From Flavobacterium hankyongi (GTDB lineage: Bacteria; Bacteroidota; Bacteroidia; Flavobacteriales; Flavobacteriaceae), in contig NZ_CP085725.1 in the NCBI RefSeq assembly GCF_036840915.1, positions 3,348,001 through 3,412,000 of the forward strand: 64,000 nucleotides of DNA, given 5' to 3'. Positions 45,446-54,161 of the stretch are shown piece after piece (the first letter of the stretch is position 1; each line of letters starts with the position of its first letter). A model generated the notes under the pieces. The model was not told the DNA's origin. It made no database searches and was given only the letters and a program-made list of their open reading frames with translations. A program made the position numbers and the translations under genes.

Positions 45446-47641
45446 ATGAGTTCTAACGAAATTGATTTACATAAGGAGCTAAAAAAATATTTTGGGTTCG
45501 ACCAATTTAAAGGATTGCAAGAACAAGTAGTTCGAAGCATAGTTTCAGGGAAAAACACTTTCGTAATAATGCCTACCGGTGGAGGTAAGTCATTATGTTA
45601 CCAATTGCCGGCCTTGATTAAAGAAGGGACGGCTATCGTTGTGTCTCCATTAATTGCTTTAATGAAAAATCAAGTTGATGGACTAAGAAGCTTAGGTTCT
45701 GAGTTTGGTATTGCGCATGTATTGAATTCATCGCTCAACAAAACTGAAATTACGCAAGTAAAAAAAGATATTTCTACAGGGTTAACTAAATTACTTTATG
45801 TGGCACCCGAATCCCTTACAAAAGAAGAGTATATTGAGTTTTTAAGAAGTGAGAAAATTTCTTTTGTAGCTATTGATGAAGCACACTGTATATCAGAATG
45901 GGGGCATGATTTCAGACCAGAATATCGCAATTTAAGAAACATAATAAAGGCTTTAGGAGATATTCCAATTATAGGTTTGACAGCTACAGCAACTCCAAAA
46001 GTTCAGGAAGATATTCTGAAAAATCTAGATATGCCTGATGCTAATACTTTTAAAGCATCATTCAATAGACCAAATTTATTTTACGAAGTACGTACAAAAA
46101 CTAAAAATGTTGAGGCAGATATCATAAGATTTATCAAACAACATAAAGGTAAGTCTGGAGTAATCTATTGTTTAAGTAGAAAAAAAGTTGAAGAAATCGC
46201 TCAGGTTTTACAGGTAAATGGAATATCGGCAGTTCCTTATCATGCAGGTCTCGATGCTAAAACTAGAGCCAAGCATCAAGATATGTTCTTAATGGAAGAT
46301 GTTGATGTAGTAGTAGCTACGATTGCTTTTGGTATGGGTATCGATAAACCAGATGTGCGCTTTGTTATTCACCATGATATACCAAAATCATTAGAAAGTT
46401 ATTATCAAGAAACAGGACGTGCTGGGCGTGATGGTGGAGAAGGGCACTGTTTGGCTTATTATTCGTATAAGGATGTTGAGAAACTAGAAAAATTTATGGC
46501 TGGTAAACCTGTTGCGGAACAGGAAGTTGGTTTTGCATTGCTTCATGAAGTGGTTGCCTATGCAGAAACAGCAATGTCCAGACGTAAATTTTTACTTCAC
46601 TATTTTGGTGAAGAGTTTGATAGTGAAACTGGGGAAGGAGCAGATATGGACGACAATGTGCGTAATCCTAAACCACAAGTAGAAGCTAAAGATCAAGTTG
46701 TTAAACTGCTTGAAGTTATAAAAGAAACAAAAAGCATTTATAAATCCAAAGAGATAGTATTTACCCTTATTGGCAAGGTAAATGCGGTTATTAAAGCGCA
46801 CAGAACAGATGGTCAGAAATTCTTTGGAATTGGTAAAGATCATGATGAGCGTTATTGGATGGCTGTTTTGAGACTAGCTCTTGTTGACGGATTAATTTCT
46901 AAAGATATTGAGTCTTACGGAATACTTAAAGTAACAGATAAAGGATTAGATTTTATTAAAAATCCTTCTTCTTTCATGATGGCTGAAGATCATGAGTATA
47001 GCGAGAGTGAAGATGAAACAATTGTTACTGCTTCAAAATCAACAGGTGTGGCTGACGAGGCCTTAATGTCTATGCTTATTGATTTAAGAAAAAAAGTTGC
47101 CAAAAAAGAAGGAGTTCCTCCATACGTAGTGTTTCAAGAATTTTCTTTAGAAGATATGGCTTTAAAATATCCTATTTCTATAGAAGAAATGAGTAATGTG
47201 CAAGGTGTTGGTGAAGGGAAAGCAAAAAAATATGGTAAGGAATTTGTCGCATTAATTGCTAGATATGTAGAAGACAATGATATTATGCGCCCAGATGATT
47301 TAGTGGTTAAATCAACAGGAGCAAATTCGGCACTAAAGCTTTATATAATTCAAAATATAGACCGTAAATTACCTTTAGAAGATATAGCTAAAGCAAAAGG
47401 AATAGATATGGACGCTTTGCTGAAGGAAATGGAACAAATTGTCTATTCAGGGACTAAGCTTAATATTAAATATTGGGTTGATGATATTCTCGATGAAGAT
47501 CAGCAGGAAGAAATTTATGATTATTTTATGGAATCACAATCAGATAAAATTCAGGATGCTCTTGATGAGTTTGACGGAGAATATGATACCGAAGAATTAC
47601 GTCTAATGCGAATTAAATTCATTAGCGAAGTAGCAAATTAA
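45446..47641 (+). CDS. recQ: ATP-dependent DNA helicase RecQ, without zinc cysteines
   Basis: 3'-5' helicase of 731 aa. Motif I is PTGGGKS with Lys48; DEAHCISEWGHDF and GRAGRDGGEGHC are present. An RQC winged-helix region (~420-510) and an HRDC domain (~535-610) follow, with an acidic linker between them. Where most RecQ proteins have the four-Cys zinc subdomain (~370-415), this one reads MSRRKFLLHYFGEEFDSETG followed by acidic residues and no cysteine at all. The length and frame are intact, so this is lineage divergence and not decay. A clean terminator follows the stop. Confidence 0.93.
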   Translation: MSSNEIDLHKELKKYFGFDQFKGLQEQVVRSIVSGKNTFVIMPTGGGKSLCYQLPALIKEGTAIVVSPLIALMKNQVDGLRSLGSEFGIAHVLNSSLNKTEITQVKKDISTGLTKLLYVAPESLTKEEYIEFLRSEKISFVAIDEAHCISEWGHDFRPEYRNLRNIIKALGDIPIIGLTATATPKVQEDILKNLDMPDANTFKASFNRPNLFYEVRTKTKNVEADIIRFIKQHKGKSGVIYCLSRKKVEEIAQVLQVNGISAVPYHAGLDAKTRAKHQDMFLMEDVDVVVATIAFGMGIDKPDVRFVIHHDIPKSLESYYQETGRAGRDGGEGHCLAYYSYKDVEKLEKFMAGKPVAEQEVGFALLHEVVAYAETAMSRRKFLLHYFGEEFDSETGEGADMDDNVRNPKPQVEAKDQVVKLLEVIKETKSIYKSKEIVFTLIGKVNAVIKAHRTDGQKFFGIGKDHDERYWMAVLRLALVDGLISKDIESYGILKVTDKGLDFIKNPSSFMMAEDHEYSESEDETIVTASKSTGVADEALMSMLIDLRKKVAKKEGVPPYVVFQEFSLEDMALKYPISIEEMSNVQGVGEGKAKKYGKEFVALIARYVEDNDIMRPDDLVVKSTGANSALKLYIIQNIDRKLPLEDIAKAKGIDMDALLKEMEQIVYSGTKLNIKYWVDDILDEDQQEEIYDYFMESQSDKIQDALDEFDGEYDTEELRLMRIKFISEVAN

Positions 47642-47670
47642 AAAAGGGAAGTTTTAAACTTCCCTTTTTT
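47641..47670. terminator. Bidirectional intrinsic terminator after recQ
   Basis: AAAAAGGGAAGTTT pairs with AAACTTCCCTTTTT around a one-base centre, giving T-runs on both strands. It directly follows the recQ stop and faces the convergent small gene. Confidence 0.88.
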
Positions 47671-47672
47671 AA

Positions 47673-47912
47673 TTATTCGCTATAAATTTCTCCTCGATGA
47701 GGTTTTAATGCATCTCTAACTGTTATCATATGGTTGTCATCTACAACCATCCATGCAATAGCATGCATATCGTTTATGATTTCAAAACCAGTAATCTTTA
47801 ATGGTAATTTTTCGATGTCAATATATTCTTTTAGATGAATTTCATGATGTTCGGCAGTTTTTGCGGCCGATGGTCCTCTAAAGTCCCAAATTAGTTTTAT
47901 TTGTCGTTGCAT
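47673..47912 (-). CDS. Conserved small protein of unknown function
   Basis: A 79-aa soluble protein beginning MQRQIKLIWDFRGPSAAKTAEHHEIHL, rich in His, with a C-terminal IAWMVVDDNHMITVRDAL. I recall similar short proteins in flavobacterial genomes without a function. The frame continues 31 codons further upstream, but I choose the ATG at 47912: a TATCTTTG box lies 23 bp before it, and the longer N terminus lacks conserved character. It is divergent from the FAD oxidoreductase. Confidence 0.75.
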   Translation of the reverse strand: MQRQIKLIWDFRGPSAAKTAEHHEIHLKEYIDIEKLPLKITGFEIINDMHAIAWMVVDDNHMITVRDALKPHRGEIYSE

Positions 47913-47934
47913 AATATCGTTGCGGAATGTATAA

Positions 47935-47942
47935 CAAAGATA
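47935..47942 (-). promoter_or_regulatory. Candidate -7 element of the 79-aa gene
   Basis: TATCTTTG on the minus strand matches TAnnTTTG. A transcript starting about 6 bp downstream would exclude the longer start and leave a leader of roughly 17 bases before the ATG at 47912. Confidence 0.4.
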
Positions 47943-48010
47943 GTTAGGTTGATTTTGAATTTGTATTTTTGTTGCTGAAATGTTTGTAAAATAAAAATTT
48001 ACCATCTTTT

Positions 48011-49567
48011 ATGCCAAAAGAATTACAAATACAGGTCACTCCAGAAATTGCTGCAAACGAACAATTGCTTAAAGAGCATGTTGCAAAATTAGTTCAGACT
48101 CCTTTGGCTGAAATTCAGCATATTTCGGTTTTGAAACGTTCAATAGATGCCAGACAAAAAAGCATTAAGATAAATGTCAAGGCAAATGTTTATTTTAAAG
48201 GAGAACCTATTACAGAAGAAGTTATTGAACTTCCTGATTATAAAAACGTTTCTAATGCACAAGAAGTAATTGTTGTTGGTGCTGGTCCTGCCGGATTATT
48301 TGCAGCTTTGCAATTGATTGAACTGGGAGTTAAGCCAATTTTAATTGAAAGAGGGAAAGACGTTCAAGGCAGAAGGCGTGATTTAAAAGCTATTAATAGA
48401 GATCATATTGTAGATGAAGATTCTAACTATTGCTTCGGAGAAGGTGGAGCAGGAACGTATTCCGATGGTAAACTATATACTAGATCAAAGAAGCGTGGTG
48501 ATGTTGACCGAATTCTAAAACTTTTGGTAGCTTTTGGAGCTACTCCTGAAATTTTAGTCGAAGCACATCCGCATATCGGAACAAATAAATTGCCTCAAAT
48601 TATACAGGATATTCGTGATAAAATTATAGAATTTGGCGGTAAAGTACTTTTTGAAACTCGTGTGACAGATATTATTGTGAAGTCAAACGAAGTTCAGGGA
48701 ATAGTAACACAGAACGGAGATGTAATTGAAGCTAAGAAAATTATTTTGGCTACAGGACATTCTGCGCGTGATATATTTCAGTTACTTGATAAAAAGAAAA
48801 TTTTAATAGAAGCAAAACCATTTGCTTTAGGAGTTCGTGCAGAGCATCCACAAAGTTTAATAGATAGTATTCAGTATTCTTGTGATTTTAGAGGTGAATA
48901 TCTGCCTCCGGCTCCATATTCGATAGTAAAGCAAGTTAACGGACGCGGCATGTACTCGTTTTGTATGTGTCCAGGTGGTGTTATTGCGCCATGTGCTACC
49001 AGTCCGGGAGAAGTGGTTACTAATGGTTGGTCACCTTCTAAACGTGATCAAGCAACAGCAAATTCAGGTATTGTTGTAGAATTGAAATTGGAAGATTTTA
49101 AACCATTTGCAAAATTTGGACCCTTGGCAGGAATGGAATTTCAGAAAGCAATTGAACAAAAAGCATGGCATTTGGCAGGGGAAACTCAAAAAGTACCAGC
49201 ACAAAGAATGGTTGATTTTTCACAGAGTAAAGTGTCAAAAGATATTCCTAAAACATCATATGTTCCCGGAACAACTTCGGTTGAGTTGGGACAGGTTTTT
49301 CCGGGTTTTCTAACGCAAATTATGCGTCAAGGCTTTCAAGAATTTGGTAAATCTATGAAAGGATATTTTACAAACGATGCAATTTTACATGCGCCAGAAA
49401 GTAGAACTTCATCTCCGGTAAGAATTCCGCGAGATAATTTTACACTAGAACATTTGCAAATAAAAGGTTTGTATCCTTGTGGTGAAGGTGCGGGTTATGC
49501 TGGTGGAATTATTTCGGCAGCGATTGATGGTGAAAAATGTGCTATAATGTGTGTTGAAAGCTTATAA
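48011..49567 (+). CDS. FAD-dependent oxidoreductase
   Basis: A 518-aa flavoprotein. After about 85 residues of N-terminal domain comes the dinucleotide-binding VIVVGAGPAGLFAALQL with the acidic end ILIERG. CFGEGGAGTYSDGKLYTR and ILATGHSARDIFQLL are hallmarks of a widespread uncharacterised dehydrogenase family. A Cys-rich FCMCPGGVIAPCAT and a final YPCGEGAGYAGGIISAAIDG complete the FAD site. Its substrate is unknown. It ends at a strong terminator. Confidence 0.9.
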   Translation: MPKELQIQVTPEIAANEQLLKEHVAKLVQTPLAEIQHISVLKRSIDARQKSIKINVKANVYFKGEPITEEVIELPDYKNVSNAQEVIVVGAGPAGLFAALQLIELGVKPILIERGKDVQGRRRDLKAINRDHIVDEDSNYCFGEGGAGTYSDGKLYTRSKKRGDVDRILKLLVAFGATPEILVEAHPHIGTNKLPQIIQDIRDKIIEFGGKVLFETRVTDIIVKSNEVQGIVTQNGDVIEAKKIILATGHSARDIFQLLDKKKILIEAKPFALGVRAEHPQSLIDSIQYSCDFRGEYLPPAPYSIVKQVNGRGMYSFCMCPGGVIAPCATSPGEVVTNGWSPSKRDQATANSGIVVELKLEDFKPFAKFGPLAGMEFQKAIEQKAWHLAGETQKVPAQRMVDFSQSKVSKDIPKTSYVPGTTSVELGQVFPGFLTQIMRQGFQEFGKSMKGYFTNDAILHAPESRTSSPVRIPRDNFTLEHLQIKGLYPCGEGAGYAGGIISAAIDGEKCAIMCVESL

Positions 49568-49571
49568 ATAG

Positions 49572-49598
49572 AAAAGGTCTGAAAAATCAGACCTTTTT
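49572..49598. terminator. Bidirectional intrinsic terminator
   Basis: AAAAGGTCTGA and TCAGACCTTTTT form the stem around an AAAA loop, with T-runs in both directions. It separates the convergent oxidoreductase and the hypothetical gene at 49615. Confidence 0.86.
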
Positions 49599-49614
49599 TA
49601 TAATATTAAAACTT

Positions 49615-50397
49615 TTAATCGCAACTTTCATATGCATTAATTAGCTTTTCAAAATCATTAAAATAATAATGATGAATTGTCAAGAGTTTGTTTCTTTCTG
49701 TTTTATTTAGGTTATCAAATTCCTTCATTAATTTTTTGTTTTCTTCTTTTTTGGCTTTTCGTTCGTCTTTAGTTGCATTGTTCCATTTGTTTTGCAGATT
49801 ATCAATTTCTGCTAGTGCCGTTTGACAATCTTTAAATAAAGAGCGAAATGGATTTAGTGTTCGTTCCTGAATGTTAAACAGTGCAGAAAATCCCATATTA
49901 AAATAGTTTACAGCATAATTCTCTTTAGCATTTTGGTAATAAAAAACTTCTGCGCTATATGGCCCTGCACCAGATCCTGTTTGTGTAGAGTATCTTAATC
50001 CATAAATGTTTATTTTTCCTTCTTTTAATAATGGAAGAAAGACTCTTCTCGATTTTTCTTTGAAATTACCTTTTTTGTCAAGTTCTTTTAAAAACAATGC
50101 TCTATAAATTGCAGTGTAATTATTCTCGTAAAATATGGTTATTTGTTTAATATCGTCAATAGATAGATCTTTAGTTTCGGCATCTTCAGTTATTTTAAAC
50201 TTGATAATCTTATCATCTAAATTTAGTTCATGTTCTAAATTATTTGAAAAGCCTGCAGTCATAACTCGTTGTTCTAAAAATGATCTTACAAATCCAATTT
50301 CTGAATGTCCGTCGTTAAAAAGAACTTCTGCTTTTTGAAATCGAGCATTAACAACCATGCATAGAAAAAGTAGGGTATATGTAAAAAAGATTTTCAT
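49615..50397 (-). CDS. Hypothetical exported protein
   Basis: A 260-aa protein with a signal peptide (FFTYTLLFLCMVVNA). The mature part starts beta-rich (FQKAEVLFNDGHSEIGFVRSF) and ends in a Lys/Glu-rich coiled coil (~195-240, KWNNATKDERKAKKEENKKL). The N-terminal strand pattern resembles exported flavobacterial proteins of unknown role. I assign no family. Its neighbour nhaA on the same strand is about 55 bp away. Confidence 0.7.
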   Translation of the reverse strand: MKIFFTYTLLFLCMVVNARFQKAEVLFNDGHSEIGFVRSFLEQRVMTAGFSNNLEHELNLDDKIIKFKITEDAETKDLSIDDIKQITIFYENNYTAIYRALFLKELDKKGNFKEKSRRVFLPLLKEGKINIYGLRYSTQTGSGAGPYSAEVFYYQNAKENYAVNYFNMGFSALFNIQERTLNPFRSLFKDCQTALAEIDNLQNKWNNATKDERKAKKEENKKLMKEFDNLNKTERNKLLTIHHYYFNDFEKLINAYESCD

Positions 50398-50451
50398 TTT
50401 TATAAACTTTAAAAACAGCTAAATTTATAGAATATTTAGTTTTAGTTGAAA

Positions 50452-51603
50452 TCAATCATTTTCAATAGCTTTTTCTTTTAAAATAACTTTAAGGAAAAGT
50501 AGTCCCAAAATTCCTGCTATTAACGAAGCTATGATTATGTGAAGTTTTGCATTGTTTATTGCTTGTTCGTCAGTAAATGCTAATAGAGTTATGAAAATTG
50601 ACATAGTAAATCCTATTCCACCTAAAATTCCAACCCCAATTATTTTTGTCCAATTTAAATCTGAAGGAAGTTTTGAAAGCTTCAGTTTTACTGATAGATA
50701 AGAAAAAATAAAAATGCCTAGTGGTTTGCCAATTACTAATCCAAAAATAATAGCATAAGCATAAATAGGGAATAGGGAGTTTGAGTCACTAAAGTTTAAT
50801 GCAATTGCAGTGTTGGCTAAAGCAAAAATGGGTAAAATTATAAAAGAAACTGGTTTGTGTAGCCAATGTTGCAGTTGATAAGAAATAGATTTCTCTTCTC
50901 CATTTTCAAACGGAATGGCAAATGCGAGAAGAACTCCTGTAATAGTTGCGTGTACACCTGAGTTAAGCATAAAATACCACATAAATATTCCGCCAATTAG
51001 ATAGGGTAAAAGTTTATAAATTTTCAATCTGTTCATAAGTAATAAAATTGAAAAAACTCCCAGTGAAAGCAATAAATATGTCATTTGAATTTCTTTAGAA
51101 TAGAAAATTGCAATGACAAGAATAGCCCCTAAATCATCTATTACTGCTAATGCAGTTAAAAAAACTTTTAACGAAGTGGGTACTTTATTCCCTAATAGAG
51201 ATAAAATTCCTATTGCAAAAGCAATATCTGTAGCCATAGGAATTCCTATTCCGCTTTGGTAGGAAGTATCTTTTGTGAATATGAAATAGATAAACGCAGG
51301 AATTAACATTCCTCCTAAAGCTGCCGATATGGGTAATAATGCATTTTTTATGTTTGATAATTCACCTATGTAAACTTCTCTTTCTAATTCTAGCCCTATT
51401 AACAAAAAGAAGATGGCCATTAAACCATCATTGATTATATATTCTATTGAGAAATTTCCAATCTTTGAATGCCAAAAATGGATGTATGTTTCACTAAAAA
51501 AAGAATTTGCTAAAAGAATTGATATTGCTGTGCAAATTAATAATGTTATTCCGCTAGCTTTTTCATTTTCGAAAAACTCTGTAAACAATTTTGTTGCTCT
51601 CAT
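50452..51603 (-). CDS. nhaA: Na+/H+ antiporter NhaA
   Basis: Inner-membrane antiporter of 383 aa with about twelve helices. GLMAIFFLLIGLELEREVYIG, IPMATDIAFAIGILSLLG and FLTALAVIDDLGAILVIAIFY contain the paired Asp residues of the ion path, and SGVHATITGVLLAFAIPF is also conserved. It exports sodium in exchange for protons for pH and salt tolerance. It is divergent from the KirBac-like channel across a 59-bp gap, so two ion transporters share one promoter region. Confidence 0.95.
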   Translation of the reverse strand: MRATKLFTEFFENEKASGITLLICTAISILLANSFFSETYIHFWHSKIGNFSIEYIINDGLMAIFFLLIGLELEREVYIGELSNIKNALLPISAALGGMLIPAFIYFIFTKDTSYQSGIGIPMATDIAFAIGILSLLGNKVPTSLKVFLTALAVIDDLGAILVIAIFYSKEIQMTYLLLSLGVFSILLLMNRLKIYKLLPYLIGGIFMWYFMLNSGVHATITGVLLAFAIPFENGEEKSISYQLQHWLHKPVSFIILPIFALANTAIALNFSDSNSLFPIYAYAIIFGLVIGKPLGIFIFSYLSVKLKLSKLPSDLNWTKIIGVGILGGIGFTMSIFITLLAFTDEQAINNAKLHIIIASLIAGILGLLFLKVILKEKAIEND

Positions 51604-51662
51604 TGAATATTTATTGAGTTGAATATTAAAATCTCTAAATTTACGATTATAATTATAAATAC

Positions 51663-52619
51663 ATGTCGGTATTAAAAAATAGAATTAACAAGAAGAAAAA
51701 AGCTAATAAACAAACTGGATTTGGAACAAATGCTTCTAATTACGGAGGTAGATTTATAAATAAAGACGGAAGTGCAAACGTAAAAAAAATTGGAATACCT
51801 ATTCTTGAAAGAATCAGCTGGTATCACACTATGCTTAATATTTCTGGAATAAAATTTATGTGTATAATTTTTGTTTTTTATTTATTAGTAAATTTTGTTT
51901 TTGCTAGTCTGTATTGTTTAATAGGGGTTGAGCATTTGAATGGGATTGAGCCTTCGGCTTTTGTGCAAAACTTTGGTCAAGCTTTCTTTTTTAGTGCACA
52001 AACGTTTACGACAGTTGGTTATGGGCACATAAGTCCAGTCGGTTTTTGGGCAAGTTTTGTCGCTTCAATTGAAGCTTTGTTTGGGTTGCTAACTTTTGCA
52101 ATCGCTACGGGTTTGTTTTATGGTCGATTTAGCAAGCCAAAAGCGCATATAAAGTTTTCTGAAAATGCTGTAATAGCCCCTTTTCAAGGAGGGAAAGCGC
52201 TTATGTTTCGTATGACTCCTTATAAAAATACTAATTTAACAGAAGCAGAAGCAAAAGTTAATCTAGGAATGATTGTTGAAGAAAATGGTATTGAAATTAA
52301 TAGATTTTTTAGTTTAGATTTAGAGTATGATAAAATTAATGCTTTGACTTTGAGTTGGACAATTGTACATCCTATTACTGAAGATAGCCCTTTGTACGGT
52401 TTTACAGAAGCAGATTTTAAAAAGAATAACGGGGAAGTTATAGTTTTTGTAAAGGCTTTTGATGAGATGTTTAGTAATACAGTGGCGATAAGCTCTTCTT
52501 ATATGTTTTCGGAAATTGTTTATGGAGCAAAATTTTCTCAAATGTTTGATGACGAAGACGATACAATTACGGTGTTAGATTTAAGCAAGTTAAATACATA
52601 TCACAAAGTAGAACTTTAA
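51663..52619 (+). CDS. Inward-rectifier-type potassium channel (KirBac-like)
   Basis: The 318-aa channel has a basic N terminus, an amphipathic slide helix (ILERISWYHTML), helix M1 (~62-85) and a pore helix. The filter is TVGYG at residues 117-121 within QTFTTVGYGHISP; M2 is at ~130-150. The cytoplasmic beta domain starts near RFSKPKAHIKFSENAVIAPFQGGKALMFRM, the Kir signature. It should conduct K+; gating by phosphatidyl lipids or ions is known in the family but not visible here. It ends 1 bp from the convergent YceI gene. Confidence 0.93.
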   Translation: MSVLKNRINKKKKANKQTGFGTNASNYGGRFINKDGSANVKKIGIPILERISWYHTMLNISGIKFMCIIFVFYLLVNFVFASLYCLIGVEHLNGIEPSAFVQNFGQAFFFSAQTFTTVGYGHISPVGFWASFVASIEALFGLLTFAIATGLFYGRFSKPKAHIKFSENAVIAPFQGGKALMFRMTPYKNTNLTEAEAKVNLGMIVEENGIEINRFFSLDLEYDKINALTLSWTIVHPITEDSPLYGFTEADFKKNNGEVIVFVKAFDEMFSNTVAISSSYMFSEIVYGAKFSQMFDDEDDTITVLDLSKLNTYHKVEL

Positions 52620-52620
52620 T

Positions 52621-53163
52621 CTATTTTAATGAATAATCTATCTGAACGTTTACTTTTTTAGCTACTTTACTTCTTATTAAAATTGGTAGATCGATGTTAA
52701 AATCATCAGTATTTAAATCAAAGTTTGAATTAAGAAATATTGTGTTTTCTTGTTTCGATATTTTTGCTGTGATTGAAATTTCTTTGGTTTTTCCATGAAT
52801 CTCCATAGTTCCTGTTATGGTAAAATCTTGACTTTGTGAAGTAAGTTTGTTTATGTTAAAATTGATAATTTTTCCTTTAAAAATTCCTTTTGGGTATTTG
52901 TCACTTTCTATATAATTTTCGTTGAAATGTTCTTCCATTAGAGCTAATTTGAATTTGAAAGCTTTCATCATAAGTAACCCAACAATTTCACCTGTTTTTG
53001 TGTTTAAAACACAGCCTGAATTTTTATTTGTAGCTTTAACTTCTTCAAAAGAAGGAACGGATGCTTCAAAAGTGGTTATGCCTGTTTTGGTTAATACTTT
53101 TTCTTGACTAAAAGTATTAGTGTGAATAAAAGCGATTAGTATTAAAAGAAATAAATGTTTCAT
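52621..53163 (-). CDS. YceI-like periplasmic lipocalin-fold protein
   Basis: The 180-aa protein has a signal peptide (LLILIAFIHTNTFS) and a YceI-type barrel (KTGITTFEASVPSFEEVKATN, GCVLNTKTGEIVG, FTITGTMEIHGKTKEISI, LNTDDFNI). YceI proteins bind isoprenoid or other lipids in the periplasm. It lies 31 bp after the cytochrome gene on the same strand and opposite the DOMON/DUF5777 genes, a grouping that suggests one extracytoplasmic process. Confidence 0.88.
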   Translation of the reverse strand: MKHLFLLILIAFIHTNTFSQEKVLTKTGITTFEASVPSFEEVKATNKNSGCVLNTKTGEIVGLLMMKAFKFKLALMEEHFNENYIESDKYPKGIFKGKIINFNINKLTSQSQDFTITGTMEIHGKTKEISITAKISKQENTIFLNSNFDLNTDDFNIDLPILIRSKVAKKVNVQIDYSLK

Positions 53164-53194
53164 AATCCTAATTTTTAATGAGTTGTTTCAATAA

Positions 53195-53548
53195 TTATTC
53201 CGAAAAATTATCTGTCTGCCATTTTTTAATTATATCAATACTGCTTTGCGGAAGTCTTGTTCCTCCATTAGGCATCATTCCAGAAGCTCCTTGTGGTCTA
53301 GAAATTCTATCCAAAAGACCTCTGTTGATTATTGCATCCTGAACTTGTAATTTTGTTAGTAACGACATTGGCGCTCCATTGAGAGGTGGGTTGTTATGAC
53401 AAGGAATACAATTAGTATCAGTTATTGGCTTTACATCTCTTGAATAACTCACTTTTTCAGGGACAGGGTCTGTTAAATCATCAGTGCTTTCGTTACTGCA
53501 TCCATAAAATAATAGGATGCTTGTTATGTAAATTAATTTTTTTTGCAT
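53195..53548 (-). CDS. Monohaem c-type cytochrome lipoprotein
   Basis: The 117-aa protein has a lipoprotein signal (ITSILLFYGCSNE, lipid on the Cys at about 17) and one haem site, CIPCHNNPP, with a possible Met ligand in GASGMMPNGG. This resembles small Bacteroidota cytochromes of the MMPxGG type. It is probably attached to the membrane facing the periplasm. It is divergent from the ankyrin/DOMON genes and heads the pair with YceI. Confidence 0.85.
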   Translation of the reverse strand: MQKKLIYITSILLFYGCSNESTDDLTDPVPEKVSYSRDVKPITDTNCIPCHNNPPLNGAPMSLLTKLQVQDAIINRGLLDRISRPQGASGMMPNGGTRLPQSSIDIIKKWQTDNFSE

Positions 53549-53613
53549 TTGCCTTATTTTAACCAGTAATTGAAAATATATTTAAAAATTTATTAAATTT
53601 AATAAAAAATATT

Positions 53614-53621
53614 TAAATTTG
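53614..53621 (+). promoter_or_regulatory. Candidate -7 element of the ankyrin/DOMON operon
   Basis: TAAATTTG matches TAnnTTTG 20 bp before the ATG at 53642. No -33 TTTG is evident. It lies in the 93-bp divergent gap with the cytochrome gene. Confidence 0.35.
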
Positions 53622-53641
53622 ATTGAATTTTCTTATTGATA

Positions 53642-54160
53642 ATGAAACAAGGATTGTCTATATTCATTTGTTTTTTGTCTTGCTGTGTTTTTTCGCAGAG
53701 GAGTTCTTTTGATATTGCTAGAAATGGTACTTTACAAGAATTAGAGATATTAGTCACCAAGAATCCTAAAATTGTTAATTATATTAATGAAGATGGAAAT
53801 TCAATGTTAACACTAGCATGTTATAATGGAAATACAGAAGTTGCCTTATATCTCATGAAAAATGTAGAGAATATCAACTATTCTAATAAAATGGGAACGG
53901 CATTAATGGCAGCGGTAGTAAAAAATAAAATAGAATTAGTCAAGTTGCTTCTTCAAAATGGATCGAATCCAAATATTACAGACGAAAATGGAGTCACAGC
54001 TATAATGTATGCAACGATGTTTAAAATGTATGATATTTCAAAGATTTTGATTAGCTATAAGGCAAACCCTGAGTTAAAAGACAAAAGGGGAAATTCTGCT
54101 ATTGATTATGCGATTATTGCTAATGATGATAAACTTATAGAAATTCTTAAATCCAAATAA
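53642..54160 (+). CDS. Exported ankyrin-repeat protein
   Basis: The 172-aa protein has a signal peptide (GLSIFICFLSCCVFSQ) and about four ankyrin repeats: NGTLQELEILVTKNPKIVNYI, GNSMLTLACYNGNTEVALYLM, MGTALMAAVVKNKIELVKLLLQNG and GVTAIMYATMFKMYDISKILI. Periplasmic ankyrin proteins sometimes guard redox enzymes, for example by protecting or assisting catalases, which would fit the cytochrome neighbour; that is inference. The ATG at 53642 is preferred to the TTG at 53636. Its stop is one base from the DOMON gene start. Confidence 0.86.
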   Translation: MKQGLSIFICFLSCCVFSQRSSFDIARNGTLQELEILVTKNPKIVNYINEDGNSMLTLACYNGNTEVALYLMKNVENINYSNKMGTALMAAVVKNKIELVKLLLQNGSNPNITDENGVTAIMYATMFKMYDISKILISYKANPELKDKRGNSAIDYAIIANDDKLIEILKSK

Positions 54161-54161
54161 C

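Noticed and set aside
47913..48005. Longer N terminus for the small gene at 47673
   Set aside because: The extra 31 codons cover a TATCTTTG promoter-like box and reach to within 6 bp of the divergent gene start.
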